Shown here: one piece after another, positions 53,281 to 60,726 of the stretch | Layout: the number at the start of each line of letters is the position of its first letter | Numbering within the stretch: position 1 is the first letter of the stretch | Assembly (NCBI GenBank): GCA_943371965.1 | Contig: CALRWV020000013.1 | Coordinates: 1-60,726 of the forward strand | Reading direction: 5' to 3' | DNA: 60,726 nt | Origin: CALRWV02 sp943371965 | GTDB lineage: Bacteria > Bacteroidota > JABWAT01 | Made by a program: the position numbers and the translations under genes | The notes under the pieces: model-generated | What the model was told of the DNA's origin: nothing | Seen by the model: the letters and a program-made list of their open reading frames with translations, nothing else | The model's database searches: none

Positions 53281-53931
53281 ATGAGCAAACCGGAACTTCA
53301 CTACATAGCAATCGAAGGTGTGATCGGGGTTGGAAAAACCACCATGACACACATGCTGGCAAACCGGATCAATGCCAAATTGGTTTTGGAAGAATTTGAA
53401 GACAATCCGTTTCTTGAAAAATTTTATGAAGATCCGGTTCATTACGGTTTTCAGACTCAGGTTTCTTTTTTGATGTCACGTGTTCGTCAGCAGCAGAAGT
53501 TGCGCAATTATGATCTTTTCCATGACTATCTGATTTCAGATTACATTTTCGACAAAGACAGAATATTTGCAACCATCAACCTGAAAGATGAAGAACTTGA
53601 ATTGTATGAAACCATTGCTTCCGTACTTGAAAAAAACATTATTGCACCTGATCTTGTCATTTACCTTCAGTCTTCCGTTGACCGTTTAATGGAAAATATC
53701 CAGCAGCGGAACAGGATGAACGAATACAAAATCACACGTAAATATCTTGAAGAACTGACGGAAGCATACAATTATTTCTTTTTCAGATACCAGCGGTCAC
53801 CTGTTCTGATCATCAATTCAACCGAAATTGATTTTGTAAATGATCATACACATTTTGAAGAATTGGTTGAACAGATTCTCCACCGACCACATTCTGGAAT
53901 TGAATATTACATTCCCAGCGGAGGAAAATAA
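53281..53931 (+). CDS. Deoxynucleoside kinase (dNK family)
   Basis: 216 residues. Salvages deoxyadenosine/deoxycytidine or deoxyguanosine. The P-loop GVIGVGKTT is at about 14-22; LEEFEDNPFLEKFYEDP and FQTQVSFLMSRVRQQ are the substrate-side segments; DYLISDYIFDKDRIFA holds the family D/E-R equivalent; LQSSVDRLMENIQQRNR is the lid. Exact substrate cannot be read from sequence. A 55-residue membrane protein gene overlaps its stop by 1 bp. Confidence 0.9.
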   Translation: MSKPELHYIAIEGVIGVGKTTMTHMLANRINAKLVLEEFEDNPFLEKFYEDPVHYGFQTQVSFLMSRVRQQQKLRNYDLFHDYLISDYIFDKDRIFATINLKDEELELYETIASVLEKNIIAPDLVIYLQSSVDRLMENIQQRNRMNEYKITRKYLEELTEAYNYFFFRYQRSPVLIINSTEIDFVNDHTHFEELVEQILHRPHSGIEYYIPSGGK

Positions 53932-54098
53932 TGAATCCACGTTTACTGATTTACGCAATTGGAATCATTTTCATTTTATTTATGATTGCCAATATTTTCA
54001 AATCTGCCAGAACATCAAAGGGCGGAGATGTAAAAAAGAAATTTGAAACAAAAGACAAAGACAATATTGAGGATGCCAATTTCAAAGAGGAAAAATAA
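53931..54098 (+). CDS. Small single-pass membrane protein, 55 residues
   Basis: Too short for the usual cut-offs. ATG overlaps the stop of the kinase gene (TAATG). One hydrophobic helix (LLIYAIGIIFILFMIANIF, about 5-23) is followed by a charged tail rich in Lys/Asp/Glu. The shape resembles small DUF4834-like proteins found near folK and dNK genes in the FCB group, but I cannot confirm the family. The overlap and composition favour a real gene. Confidence 0.6.
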   Translation: MNPRLLIYAIGIIFILFMIANIFKSARTSKGGDVKKKFETKDKDNIEDANFKEEK

Positions 54099-54222
54099 GT
54101 TCCTCAAGGCAATTGGAACGAATTGAACAGATCAAAAGTATAAGTAACGGTCAGGCAAAGTAACCTGAAGCAAATCAAAATTTAAAATCAGGGTTGTGTT
54201 TCCCAAAAGGAGAGTTCGGTAA

Positions 54223-55920
54223 ATGATAGATTTCTGGTCTTTTATAAATGGCAGGGTTCCTGGTGGAATCTGGCTTTTTATAATCCCTTATTTTTTTACG
54301 GTTGGCGTTACCACATTTATTTATAAAAGCAGTGATACCATGTCATTGCCCCGCTACATCAGGGCATTGGGAATCACAACAATTCTCGGTGTTTTTATTT
54401 ATGGAACGTTGTTGGCCATTAGACCAGCTTTACCGCTGATTCCAAATGTAATGATTACCCCTGTAATGAATGGTGAGATCAGCGGCAAAAATAAAGTTAT
54501 GCCTTTTTTCCTGAGCAAAATTCTTCACCGTTCATATCCAACACAGATTCACATTGTTGATTTTGAAACCGTTAACGAATTTATCAACACCAATAAACTT
54601 CAGAATACCGATTCGCTTCTTGAACGTGCTTCAAAAGTGAATATACATTTCGCGGCAGTTGTGACTGCGAAGGAAAACAACAAATTCACGATTTCATTTT
54701 ACGATTTGCGCCATGGCAACATCAATCTTAAAGACACTTGGGAGTATGATGGAAACCGTGACGTTCAGGATCTTCTGGTTGATTCCGGAAATAATATTTT
54801 ATCGGAATTGTATCCTGAATTTTCAATTGAAAAAAGTACACTGACACAGGCGATTGTTGAACTGTTTCCTGACAATGAAAGCAGGCTTGACGGTTATGTA
54901 AATCTTCAGAAACAATTTACAGGAAGAAATTTTAAAGAGACTATCAAACTTGCAGAATCTCTGATTAAAAAAGATACCGGATTTGCCCATTATTATTACT
55001 ATCTCGGCAGAGCACATTTCGAAAACGCAAAGACCATTTATGGCGATACCCTTGCCCAGAAAAATGAACTGATTCTCGCGTCAAACAATCTGATTGATGC
55101 GGTCAGAAGAAATCAGACCAACGAAGATTTTCTGAATGAACTGGCAGAAGTTTATCTTGATCAGGGAAAATTTGATGAAGCAACTGATGTAGTAAAAGCT
55201 GCCTATGAAATTGATCCGAATCATTACAAAGCTTATCTCAATTTCGGACGATTGCACAAAGCAAGATGGTATGATTTTGAGTTTCTTAACAAAGAAAAAT
55301 TTCTGGCGCAGACCAATCTTGTCAGACGCGCAATCGATTTGAATCCGTTGTGTTATCAGGGATATTTCATCATGGGCAAATTTCTTGAATCAGAAACCGA
55401 ATCTTTAAGCGATGTCGGCCGTGGACGAGCACTTGACAACTTTGAAAAATCACTTGAAATTAACCCGAATTATATCCCTGCAATCGAACACACCTGGAAA
55501 ACTTATCTTTATCAACTCAATTTCACCAGATCCAAAGAATTATACAGCAGGCTGGTTGAACTGACTCCCCAAAATCCGTACACCTATTTCCTGCAGGGAA
55601 TGAATTTCTTCAAATACGGAATGTCCTACAAAGACAACCTGAAAGCGACCAACGAAAACCTTGATTCAGCTCTGAAATACTTCAACAAAAATATTTCGAT
55701 GAATGACAATCCAAATGCCCATTTGTATTTGGGCGCAATTTATGATTTCAGAAAAGATACCGTAAACGCAGTGAAAGAATTTGTACACCGCATCAGAAAC
55801 CGCGAAAGTGAAACTGATAAATACGCCATTACCGCTTACCGCAGGTTGCACGATCTTGACTATAAAACATGGCGTCAGATCAATAAGGAAATTCCTCCAC
55901 TCGTTTCCCAGGATCAATAA
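54223..55920 (+). CDS. Membrane-anchored TPR protein
   Basis: 565 residues. Two membrane helices near the N-terminus (about 14-32 and 48-68), then an extracytoplasmic domain (about 75-205) with a TolB-N-like alternation of strands and helices (ITPVMNGEIS; VNIHFAAVV), then TPR repeats from about 220 to 550 with recurrent LAxxxLxxG(K/N)xxEA and ALDNFEKSLEINPNYIPAIEH patterns. A scaffold or assembly factor at the membrane is plausible; target unknown. Followed by a strong hairpin, then folP. Confidence 0.75.
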   Translation: MIDFWSFINGRVPGGIWLFIIPYFFTVGVTTFIYKSSDTMSLPRYIRALGITTILGVFIYGTLLAIRPALPLIPNVMITPVMNGEISGKNKVMPFFLSKILHRSYPTQIHIVDFETVNEFINTNKLQNTDSLLERASKVNIHFAAVVTAKENNKFTISFYDLRHGNINLKDTWEYDGNRDVQDLLVDSGNNILSELYPEFSIEKSTLTQAIVELFPDNESRLDGYVNLQKQFTGRNFKETIKLAESLIKKDTGFAHYYYYLGRAHFENAKTIYGDTLAQKNELILASNNLIDAVRRNQTNEDFLNELAEVYLDQGKFDEATDVVKAAYEIDPNHYKAYLNFGRLHKARWYDFEFLNKEKFLAQTNLVRRAIDLNPLCYQGYFIMGKFLESETESLSDVGRGRALDNFEKSLEINPNYIPAIEHTWKTYLYQLNFTRSKELYSRLVELTPQNPYTYFLQGMNFFKYGMSYKDNLKATNENLDSALKYFNKNISMNDNPNAHLYLGAIYDFRKDTVNAVKEFVHRIRNRESETDKYAITAYRRLHDLDYKTWRQINKEIPPLVSQDQ

Positions 55921-55986
55921 CCAATCCTGACTGAAAATATTTTAGATCCTTCCAATTCATTTTGACAAATATTTCCTATCTTTCCA

Positions 55987-56020
55987 AATCAGCTTTTAAT
56001 CACTTGATTAAAAGCTGATT
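55987..56020. terminator. Perfect hairpin between TPR gene and folP
   Basis: 15-bp perfect stem AATCAGCTTTTAATC-ACTT-GATTAAAAGCTGATT, followed by TTTCATTTC. It lies 66 bp after the TPR stop and 29 bp before the folP start. It probably ends the upstream transcript; being so close to folP, it could also act as an attenuator or operator. Confidence 0.7.
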
Positions 56021-56049
56021 TTCATTTCAATCAAACACAAGTACAAATT

Positions 56050-56880
56050 TTGCAACTTTCCATCAAATCAGAAATTTATGATGTTGACAAAAATCCTGTT
56101 GTTATGGGAATTCTCAACATAACGCCTGATTCTTTTTCAGATGGCGGAAAGTTTCTGGAATCTGAAAAAGCAATTGAGCACGGATTGCAGATGCTTGAAG
56201 ATGGTGCTGATTGGCTTGATCTCGGTGCAGAAAGTTCAAGACCAGGAAGTGATCCGGCTTCAGCACAAAAAGAACTCGACAGATTGTTGCCTGTCATCAA
56301 CGGAATTCTAAAATATAAGCCGGAAACAGTTCTTTCTGTTGATACCTACAAAGCTGAAGTTGCCGAAAAATCTATTGCTGCCGGTTGTTCAATCGTCAAC
56401 GACATTTCATCCGGAAATCTTGATGCGGAAATGATAAAAACAGTTGCTAAACTGAAAGTTGCCTACATTATGATGCACATGTCAGGCACACCGAAAACCA
56501 TGCAGAATCAGCCTGAATATCAAAATGTAACACAGGAAGTTTTTCATTTTCTTGCCAATAAAAAAACAATTGCATCCCTTTCAGGAATTGAAACTATTTT
56601 AGTTGATCCCGGTTTCGGCTTCGGAAAAAGTCTTGAACACAATTATGAACTTTTGAAAGGACTTCCCTTTCTTGCCGGCTTGAATTCAGCGATTGTCGTC
56701 GGTATTTCAAGAAAATCGATGATCGGTTCCATCATTAAAAAACAGGCGCATGAAAGAGTTCTTGCTACCAAAGTAGCAGAAACCATTGCATTTCTTAACG
56801 GAGCTCGGGTTTTCCGTGTCCATGACGTGAAGGAAACAAAAGAGATGCTTGAGATTTTGAAATTTTACAGATCAGTCTAA
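56050..56880 (+). CDS. folP: Dihydropteroate synthase
   Basis: Condenses hydroxymethyl-dihydropterin pyrophosphate (FolK product) with p-aminobenzoate; target of sulfonamides. 276 residues. Signatures: VVMGILNITPDSFSDGG (about 17-33), GADWLDLGAESSRPG (about 51-65), LSVDTYK, IVNDISSG, MHMSGTPKTMQ, DPGFGFGKSLEHN, and VGISRKSMIG. TTG 56050 was chosen because the first ATG would cut into strand 1. It is separate from folB-folK by four kilobases. Confidence 0.95.
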   Translation: MQLSIKSEIYDVDKNPVVMGILNITPDSFSDGGKFLESEKAIEHGLQMLEDGADWLDLGAESSRPGSDPASAQKELDRLLPVINGILKYKPETVLSVDTYKAEVAEKSIAAGCSIVNDISSGNLDAEMIKTVAKLKVAYIMMHMSGTPKTMQNQPEYQNVTQEVFHFLANKKTIASLSGIETILVDPGFGFGKSLEHNYELLKGLPFLAGLNSAIVVGISRKSMIGSIIKKQAHERVLATKVAETIAFLNGARVFRVHDVKETKEMLEILKFYRSV

Positions 56881-56990
56881 CAGTTTATTTTTGCTCATCC
56901 CAATTTAATGTAAATCCCTTTGATGTTTTCCAAAAAGTTCTGATTTTGCGTTTGATAAAATTTATCCCGTTTGAATTATGGGGGTGTTTA

Positions 56991-58010
56991 ATGAAATCTC
57001 TAACCTTTTTAATCTGTATACTTCTTTCCACAGTTCTGTTTGCACAAAATAATGAAATACCAATTTATGATTTAAAAGTTGGAACGGAAAGATATTACCA
57101 TTCATGTTGGGGCCTGGCAGAAATTTGTATTCCGGAAGGAACTTTTCTTTCAGTTTTAGAAAAAGTCGAATCTGAAGAACTGATAAATGCCAAATTGTAT
57201 TCAGTTATCAGCAGATTGACTATTATCAATAATAATTTTGAAAACGTAATTAATGATACTTTATACCAAAGAATGAAATCTGACAGTTTGGTTCAATTGG
57301 TTAATGGGACGGATTCACTTTTATTTGTTTTCAGGTTTAAACAAAATGATACTTTATTGCCTGACTTTGTTCCTCAATATTCAAATCAGGGAGATCACTA
57401 TTATCCACCGAAAACTGTTTCATGTGATACAACCATTATTTTTCCCGATAACCAATTTTATCGTGTTGTTTTTGCCGATGACACAACACGACATTCTTCT
57501 TATTTGCCTTCAAATAAAGTTTTTACAGATTCAATTCTTGTTAAACAGAATAATTGGTTGTTGCCTTCAGATTTCTCCAGCAATTATTATTTCAACAAAC
57601 CATTTTACTACATCCAAGGAATTGGAGTAACCAAAAATATATTCAACCATTTGTATTTGCCTCTAATTGGTTTCAAGAGTGCAAATGGAACTTTGTATGG
57701 TTCAGAATTGCAATTCGACAATGTTTCCGATTTTGACGATAAGATAAAATCATTCAATCTTTCACAAAATTATCCGAATCCATTTAATCCGAAAACTAAA
57801 ATCGAATTTGAACTTAAAAAGTCAGGTTTTGTAAAACTCGAAATTTTCAATACTTTAGGACAAAAGCTGGAAACATTGATAAATGAAGTAAAATCAAAAG
57901 GTATTCATTTTGTTTATTTTGATGGCACAAAATATTCATCAGGAATTTATTTTTACACTTTAACTTCTGACAACTTTTCTGAAACAAAACAAATGATTTT
58001 GAATAAATGA
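56991..58010 (+). CDS. T9SS-secreted protein of unknown function
   Basis: 339 residues with a signal peptide (MKSLTFLICILLSTVLFAQ) and a C-terminal T9SS type A sorting domain (SQNYPNPFNPKTKIEFELKK, VKLEIFNTLGQKLETL, ETKQMILNK). The middle (about 20-260) is not recognised; it contains a YHSCWGLAEICIP segment with two cysteines and many Asp/Asn-rich turns. I used ATG 56991, after GGGGGTGTTTA, because upstream in-frame codons would put a charged segment before the signal. Confidence 0.85.
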   Translation: MKSLTFLICILLSTVLFAQNNEIPIYDLKVGTERYYHSCWGLAEICIPEGTFLSVLEKVESEELINAKLYSVISRLTIINNNFENVINDTLYQRMKSDSLVQLVNGTDSLLFVFRFKQNDTLLPDFVPQYSNQGDHYYPPKTVSCDTTIIFPDNQFYRVVFADDTTRHSSYLPSNKVFTDSILVKQNNWLLPSDFSSNYYFNKPFYYIQGIGVTKNIFNHLYLPLIGFKSANGTLYGSELQFDNVSDFDDKIKSFNLSQNYPNPFNPKTKIEFELKKSGFVKLEIFNTLGQKLETLINEVKSKGIHFVYFDGTKYSSGIYFYTLTSDNFSETKQMILNK

Positions 58011-58020
58011 GGTAATCATC

Positions 58021-58404
58021 ATGAAACGCGTAACAGGTATCGGAGGCGTCTTTTTCAAGTCTGAAAATCAGGCTCAGTCAATCGAATGGTACAAAAAACA
58101 TTTGGGATTGAACATCAATGAAAGTTATGGCGGAACAGAATTCAAATGGCGTGACCATGAAAATCCTGAAAAAGAAGGCCAGACTGTATGGAGTCTGTTC
58201 AAATCCTCAACCAAATATCTTGATCCGAGTCAATCCAAATTCATGGTCAATTACATTGTTGAAGATCTCGAAAAACTGCTTCCAATTTTAAAGGAAGAAG
58301 GCGTTGAAATTGTGGGCGACATGGTAAAAGAAGAATACGGGAAATTTGCCTGGATTCTTGACCCTGATGGAAATAAAATTGAATTATATGAACCGGGAAA
58401 ATAA
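58021..58404 (+). CDS. VOC superfamily (glyoxalase-like) protein
   Basis: 127 residues, one bleomycin-resistance/glyoxalase fold with two beta-alpha-beta-beta-beta halves: VTGIGGVFFKSENQAQSIEWYKKHLGL and MVNYIVEDLEKLLPILKEEG, ending FAWILDPDGNKIELYEP with the C-terminal metal-type Glu. The DPDGNKIELYEP end is the most recognisable family mark. The substrate is unknown; such proteins include isomerases and thiol transferases. RBS GAGG lies 5-8 nt upstream; 10 bp after the preceding gene. Confidence 0.85.
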   Translation: MKRVTGIGGVFFKSENQAQSIEWYKKHLGLNINESYGGTEFKWRDHENPEKEGQTVWSLFKSSTKYLDPSQSKFMVNYIVEDLEKLLPILKEEGVEIVGDMVKEEYGKFAWILDPDGNKIELYEPGK

Positions 58405-58480
58405 TTACGAATTGAGAATTACGAATTAGGAATGTTTTGAGTATTTTTAATTCGTAATTTCTCATTCTTAATTCCAAATT
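58405..58480. repeat. Dispersed AATTACGAATT palindrome (family C), copy 2
   Basis: Left arm AATTACGAATTGAGAATTAC and a right arm TTTTTAATTCGTAATTTC plus CTCATTCTTAATTCC form an imperfect inverted repeat that fills the gap between the VOC and glycosyltransferase genes. It shares words with 52042-52069. Confidence 0.65.
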
Positions 58481-59173
58481 ATGCCAGAACATTCCCATCC
58501 ACCGGTTGATAAACGGATTTCGATTCTGATCCCCTGTTACAATTCCGGTCATACATTGCTTGAACTGATTTCGAAAATCAAAAAAGAACTTCCCTACAAT
58601 AAAATTCTGATTGTTAATGATGGCAGCACTGACCAGACGGAATCGATTGCGCATTCCAGCCGCGCACACATCATTTCAACTTCATCAAACAAAGGAAAAG
58701 GTTCAGCCATTCTTACCGGATTGAATGCGCTCAAAAACAGTGAATGGATTATTTGCATGGATGCTGATCTGCAGCATGAACCGTCAGACCTGAAAAAATT
58801 TGTTGAAGCCATTGATTCGGAACAATTTGATCTGATTATCGGTTACCGTAAGCGCGGCGGAACTGAGATGCCTTTTTCAAGAATAATGAGCAATTCTATC
58901 ACCAGTTTTCTTCTTTCCCTCCGTTTGGGAATTAAAATCAGAGACGCTCAATGCGGTTTCCGGGCTATCAGAATTTCAACTTCCATCAAGGATGATTTTA
59001 CTGAAAAAAGGTATATGTTTGAAACGGAATACCTAATCAAATCAGCACTGAAAAAACAAAAAATTGGTTGGGTTCCCGTCCAGACCATTTACAACGACAG
59101 CAAAAGTTATATCCGTCCTTGGGTTGATACTTTCAAATTCGTAACTTTGTGGATTAAATCCTTTGTTTGGTAA
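58481..59173 (+). CDS. Family 2 glycosyltransferase
   Basis: 230 residues, GT-A fold. RISILIPCYNSGHTLLELISK opening, ILIVNDGSTDQT loop, NKGKGSAILTGL, the metal-binding DxD in CMDADLQHEP, and the acceptor-side DAQCGFRAIR segment. This QCGFRAI block is typical of polyprenyl-phosphate mannosyl/glucosyltransferase relatives (DPM1-like). No membrane helices except a weak C-terminal hydrophobic end (FVTLWIKSFVW). It probably makes a lipid-linked sugar donor or envelope glycan. Confidence 0.88.
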   Translation: MPEHSHPPVDKRISILIPCYNSGHTLLELISKIKKELPYNKILIVNDGSTDQTESIAHSSRAHIISTSSNKGKGSAILTGLNALKNSEWIICMDADLQHEPSDLKKFVEAIDSEQFDLIIGYRKRGGTEMPFSRIMSNSITSFLLSLRLGIKIRDAQCGFRAIRISTSIKDDFTEKRYMFETEYLIKSALKKQKIGWVPVQTIYNDSKSYIRPWVDTFKFVTLWIKSFVW

Positions 59174-59205
59174 ACAGGAGTTGTTTTCCAGGCAAAACCG
59201 ATAAA

Positions 59206-59308
59206 TGTCATTCTGAGAGAAGCGAAGAATCTCCCCGTACCTGGAATTTCGGATTACTTGATGGGCGTTCAGATTCTTCATCCGTCTACCAACGGATTCA
59301 GAATGACA
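59206..59308. repeat. MITE-like element (family E), copy 2
   Basis: Starts TGTCATTCTGAGAGAAGCGA and ends CGGATTCAGAATGACA; arms pair as AGAATCT / AGATTCT inward. Same terminal sequence as 53130-53226 but a different interior. Confidence 0.75.
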
Positions 59309-59345
59309 ATCAATAATTATCTTGGCTGCTTTTCGGTTAATCTTC

Positions 59346-59993
59346 ATGACAGAAACCTTTTTCACAGAATCCAGAATTGAACTGGTAAAAACTCTCCGCC
59401 AAAAAGGGATTAAAAGTGAAGCTGTCCTTGAAGCCTTTTTAAAAGTTCACCGCCATAAATTCATCGAATCGGGTTTTGAAAAAAGAGCTTATGAAGATGT
59501 TGCGCTTCCAATCGGGAACAAACAAACCATTTCGCAGCCCTACACTGTCGCATTCATGTCACAGGAATTGAATGTCGGGAAAAATTCAAAAGTTCTTGAA
59601 ATCGGAACCGGAAGCGGATTTCAGGCAGCCATTCTGAACATGATGGGAATTCAGGTTTTTTCCATCGAACGCCATCAGGAATTGCTGGATAAAGCAAGAA
59701 AAGTTTTGGAAGCCAATGGTTTTCGGGTTGCAGTCCGTTGCGGCGATGGAACGTTGGGCTGGAGTCAGTTTGCTCCGTATGATGGAATTATTTGTACCGC
59801 TGGAAGCCCGGCAGTTCCGCAAAGTTTATTGAAACAGTTGAAAGTTGGCGCTAAATTAATCATTCCGGTAGGTGATGAACATAACCAGATCATGCAGATT
59901 ATTGAACGAACAGGAGAAGAATCTTTTTCCAAAACAGAAGCGGATGGGTTCAAATTCGTTCCTCTGATTGGAAAAGAGGGATGGCAGAAATAA
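59346..59993 (+). CDS. pcm: Protein-L-isoaspartate O-methyltransferase
   Basis: Methylates L-isoaspartyl residues so that damaged proteins can be repaired. 215 residues. Visible motifs: RIELVKTLRQKGIKSEAVLEA, LPIGNKQTISQPYTVAFM (the family substrate block), motif I VLEIGTGSGFQAAIL for SAM, VFSIERH, CGDGTLGW, and FAPYDGIICTAG. I chose ATG 59346 (MTETFF...); the upstream TTG adds eight residues that lie beside a repeat. Confidence 0.95.
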   Translation: MTETFFTESRIELVKTLRQKGIKSEAVLEAFLKVHRHKFIESGFEKRAYEDVALPIGNKQTISQPYTVAFMSQELNVGKNSKVLEIGTGSGFQAAILNMMGIQVFSIERHQELLDKARKVLEANGFRVAVRCGDGTLGWSQFAPYDGIICTAGSPAVPQSLLKQLKVGAKLIIPVGDEHNQIMQIIERTGEESFSKTEADGFKFVPLIGKEGWQK

Positions 59994-60000
59994 TGTGTAA

Positions 60001-60040
60001 TGAGTGACGAGTAATGTGTGAGATGATGTATTTTTCAATT
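60001..60040. repeat. Short degenerate TGAGT/GAGTAATG tract
   Basis: TGAGTGACGAGTAATGTGTG after the pcm stop is related in style to the heptamer tracts at 15080 and 31955, but shorter. No function visible. Confidence 0.35.
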
Positions 60041-60084
60041 TAAATTTAAATAAGAATTTTATAACCTAACAAAGAAATAAAAAC

Positions 60085-60726
60085 ATGGAATTACTTCAGC
60101 AGTTTATTGATATCATGCTTCATCTTGATGTACACCTGGCAGAACTGGTTGCCAATTATGGAGTATGGACATACGCAATCCTTTTTCTGATCATTTTTGC
60201 GGAAACCGGTTTGGTTGTAACTCCTTTTCTTCCGGGTGACTCCCTGCTTTTTGCTTTGGGAGCTTTGGCTGCATCAGGCGCAATCAATCTCGAAACACTG
60301 ATGGTTTTGTTATGTCTTGCTTCTATCTTGGGAGATACAACCAATTACGCGATCGGAAATTATATCGGTCCGCGGGTTTTTCATTTTGAAGATTCACGGT
60401 TCCTCCGCAAGGAACATTTGATCAAAACCCACGAATTCTATGAAAAACATGGCGGAAAAACTGTAATTCTGGCGAAATTCCTTCCCATCTTCAGAACCTT
60501 TTCACCCTTTATTGCCGGTGTTGGAAGCATGACTTATAAGAAATTTATCGGATTCAATATTGTTGGTGCATTGGTTTGGATAAACGGGTTTCTGCTGTTG
60601 GGTTATTTTTTCGGAAACATCCCGATTGTGAAAAGAAATTTTACAATTGTCATTTTTGCCATTATTCTGATTTCTGCAGCTCCGGCAATTATCCAGTTTG
60701 TCAAAATGAAGTTTGCAAAAAAATAA
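60085..60726 (+). CDS. DedA (VTT-domain) family membrane protein
   Basis: 213 residues; the stop codon is the last three bases of the window. About five hydrophobic segments. Family marks: ETGLVVTPFLPGDSLLFALGAL, LGDTTNYAIGNYIGPR, the conserved FYEKHGGKTVILAKFLPIFRTFSPFIAG with the two arginine/lysine-bearing loop, and VNGALVWI-type end. DedA members are undecaprenyl-phosphate or phospholipid flippases/scramblases or proton-coupled transporters; role here unknown. Confidence 0.93.
   Translation: MELLQQFIDIMLHLDVHLAELVANYGVWTYAILFLIIFAETGLVVTPFLPGDSLLFALGALAASGAINLETLMVLLCLASILGDTTNYAIGNYIGPRVFHFEDSRFLRKEHLIKTHEFYEKHGGKTVILAKFLPIFRTFSPFIAGVGSMTYKKFIGFNIVGALVWINGFLLLGYFFGNIPIVKRNFTIVIFAIILISAAPAIIQFVKMKFAKK

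Noticed and set aside
52825..53442. 205-codon minus-strand frame
   Set aside because: Antisense to folK and the deoxynucleoside kinase, both of which have clear family motifs, and it crosses a MITE-like element.

Overview
The window is AT-rich bacterial chromosome. It carries four complete genes for proteins with the C-terminal type A sorting domain of the type IX secretion system (T9SS; a 'NYPNPFNP' box followed by a short beta-rich tail), and a fifth, truncated gene is probably another. Together with a CDS set of the Bacteroidota/Chlorobiota type (folK next to a deoxynucleoside kinase, DUF4837 lipoprotein, type I QueF), this points to the FCB superphylum and most likely to an Ignavibacteria-like lineage. 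That placement is inferred from gene content only. No rRNA, tRNA or CRISPR array was recognised.

Layout. 1-14426 (minus) is one uninterrupted reading frame of at least 4,808 codons. It encodes a giant secreted multidomain protein (signal peptide, Ig-like domain, 7 FG-GAP repeats, 11 FN3 and 8 LamG-like modules, a discoidin-like and a MAM-like domain, leucine-rich repeats, then 71-residue Ig-like repeats) and runs off the left edge inside the last repeat array. 15130-18072 holds a DUF4837 lipoprotein, queF, a CoA-binding protein and a half-size EamA transporter. 18095-25174 (minus) is a second giant T9SS cargo, probably a beta-helix. 25664-30044 is housekeeping: tsaB-accD, arginase, panC, a BI-1 family membrane protein. 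30198-33105 has a nuclease-like protein, an outer-membrane barrel and an overlapping macro-domain/NUDIX pair. 33239-34952 is a K+ channel and a separate cyclic-nucleotide-binding protein. 35186-38547 has a split response-regulator-like pair, a secreted YidD-TPR fusion and two envelope proteins. 38685-40712 (minus) is an ABC-F ATPase. 41315-44686 has two paralogous T9SS cargos with exactly 14 and 7 repeats. 45162-46023 is an IS200-like/RAYT transposase between two copies of a four-hairpin repeat. 46138-51273 has mutL and two membrane transporters, each carrying a cyclic-nucleotide-binding domain (a ZIP-like one and a cation-exchanger-like one). 51508-60726 holds folate genes (folB, folK, folP), a deoxynucleoside kinase, a TPR protein, another T9SS cargo, a VOC protein, a glycosyltransferase, pcm and a DedA protein.

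How it fits together. Two themes stand out beyond housekeeping. One is a heavy investment in large secreted surface proteins. The other is ion transport coupled to cyclic-nucleotide-binding domains in three forms: a channel with a separate CNBD partner, a ZIP-like protein with a CNBD inserted between its membrane halves, and an exchanger-like protein with an N-terminal CNBD. The intergenic spaces hold several families of dispersed palindromic repeats, some probably non-autonomous mobile elements; the window contains one candidate enzyme of the type that moves such sequences (the RAYT).
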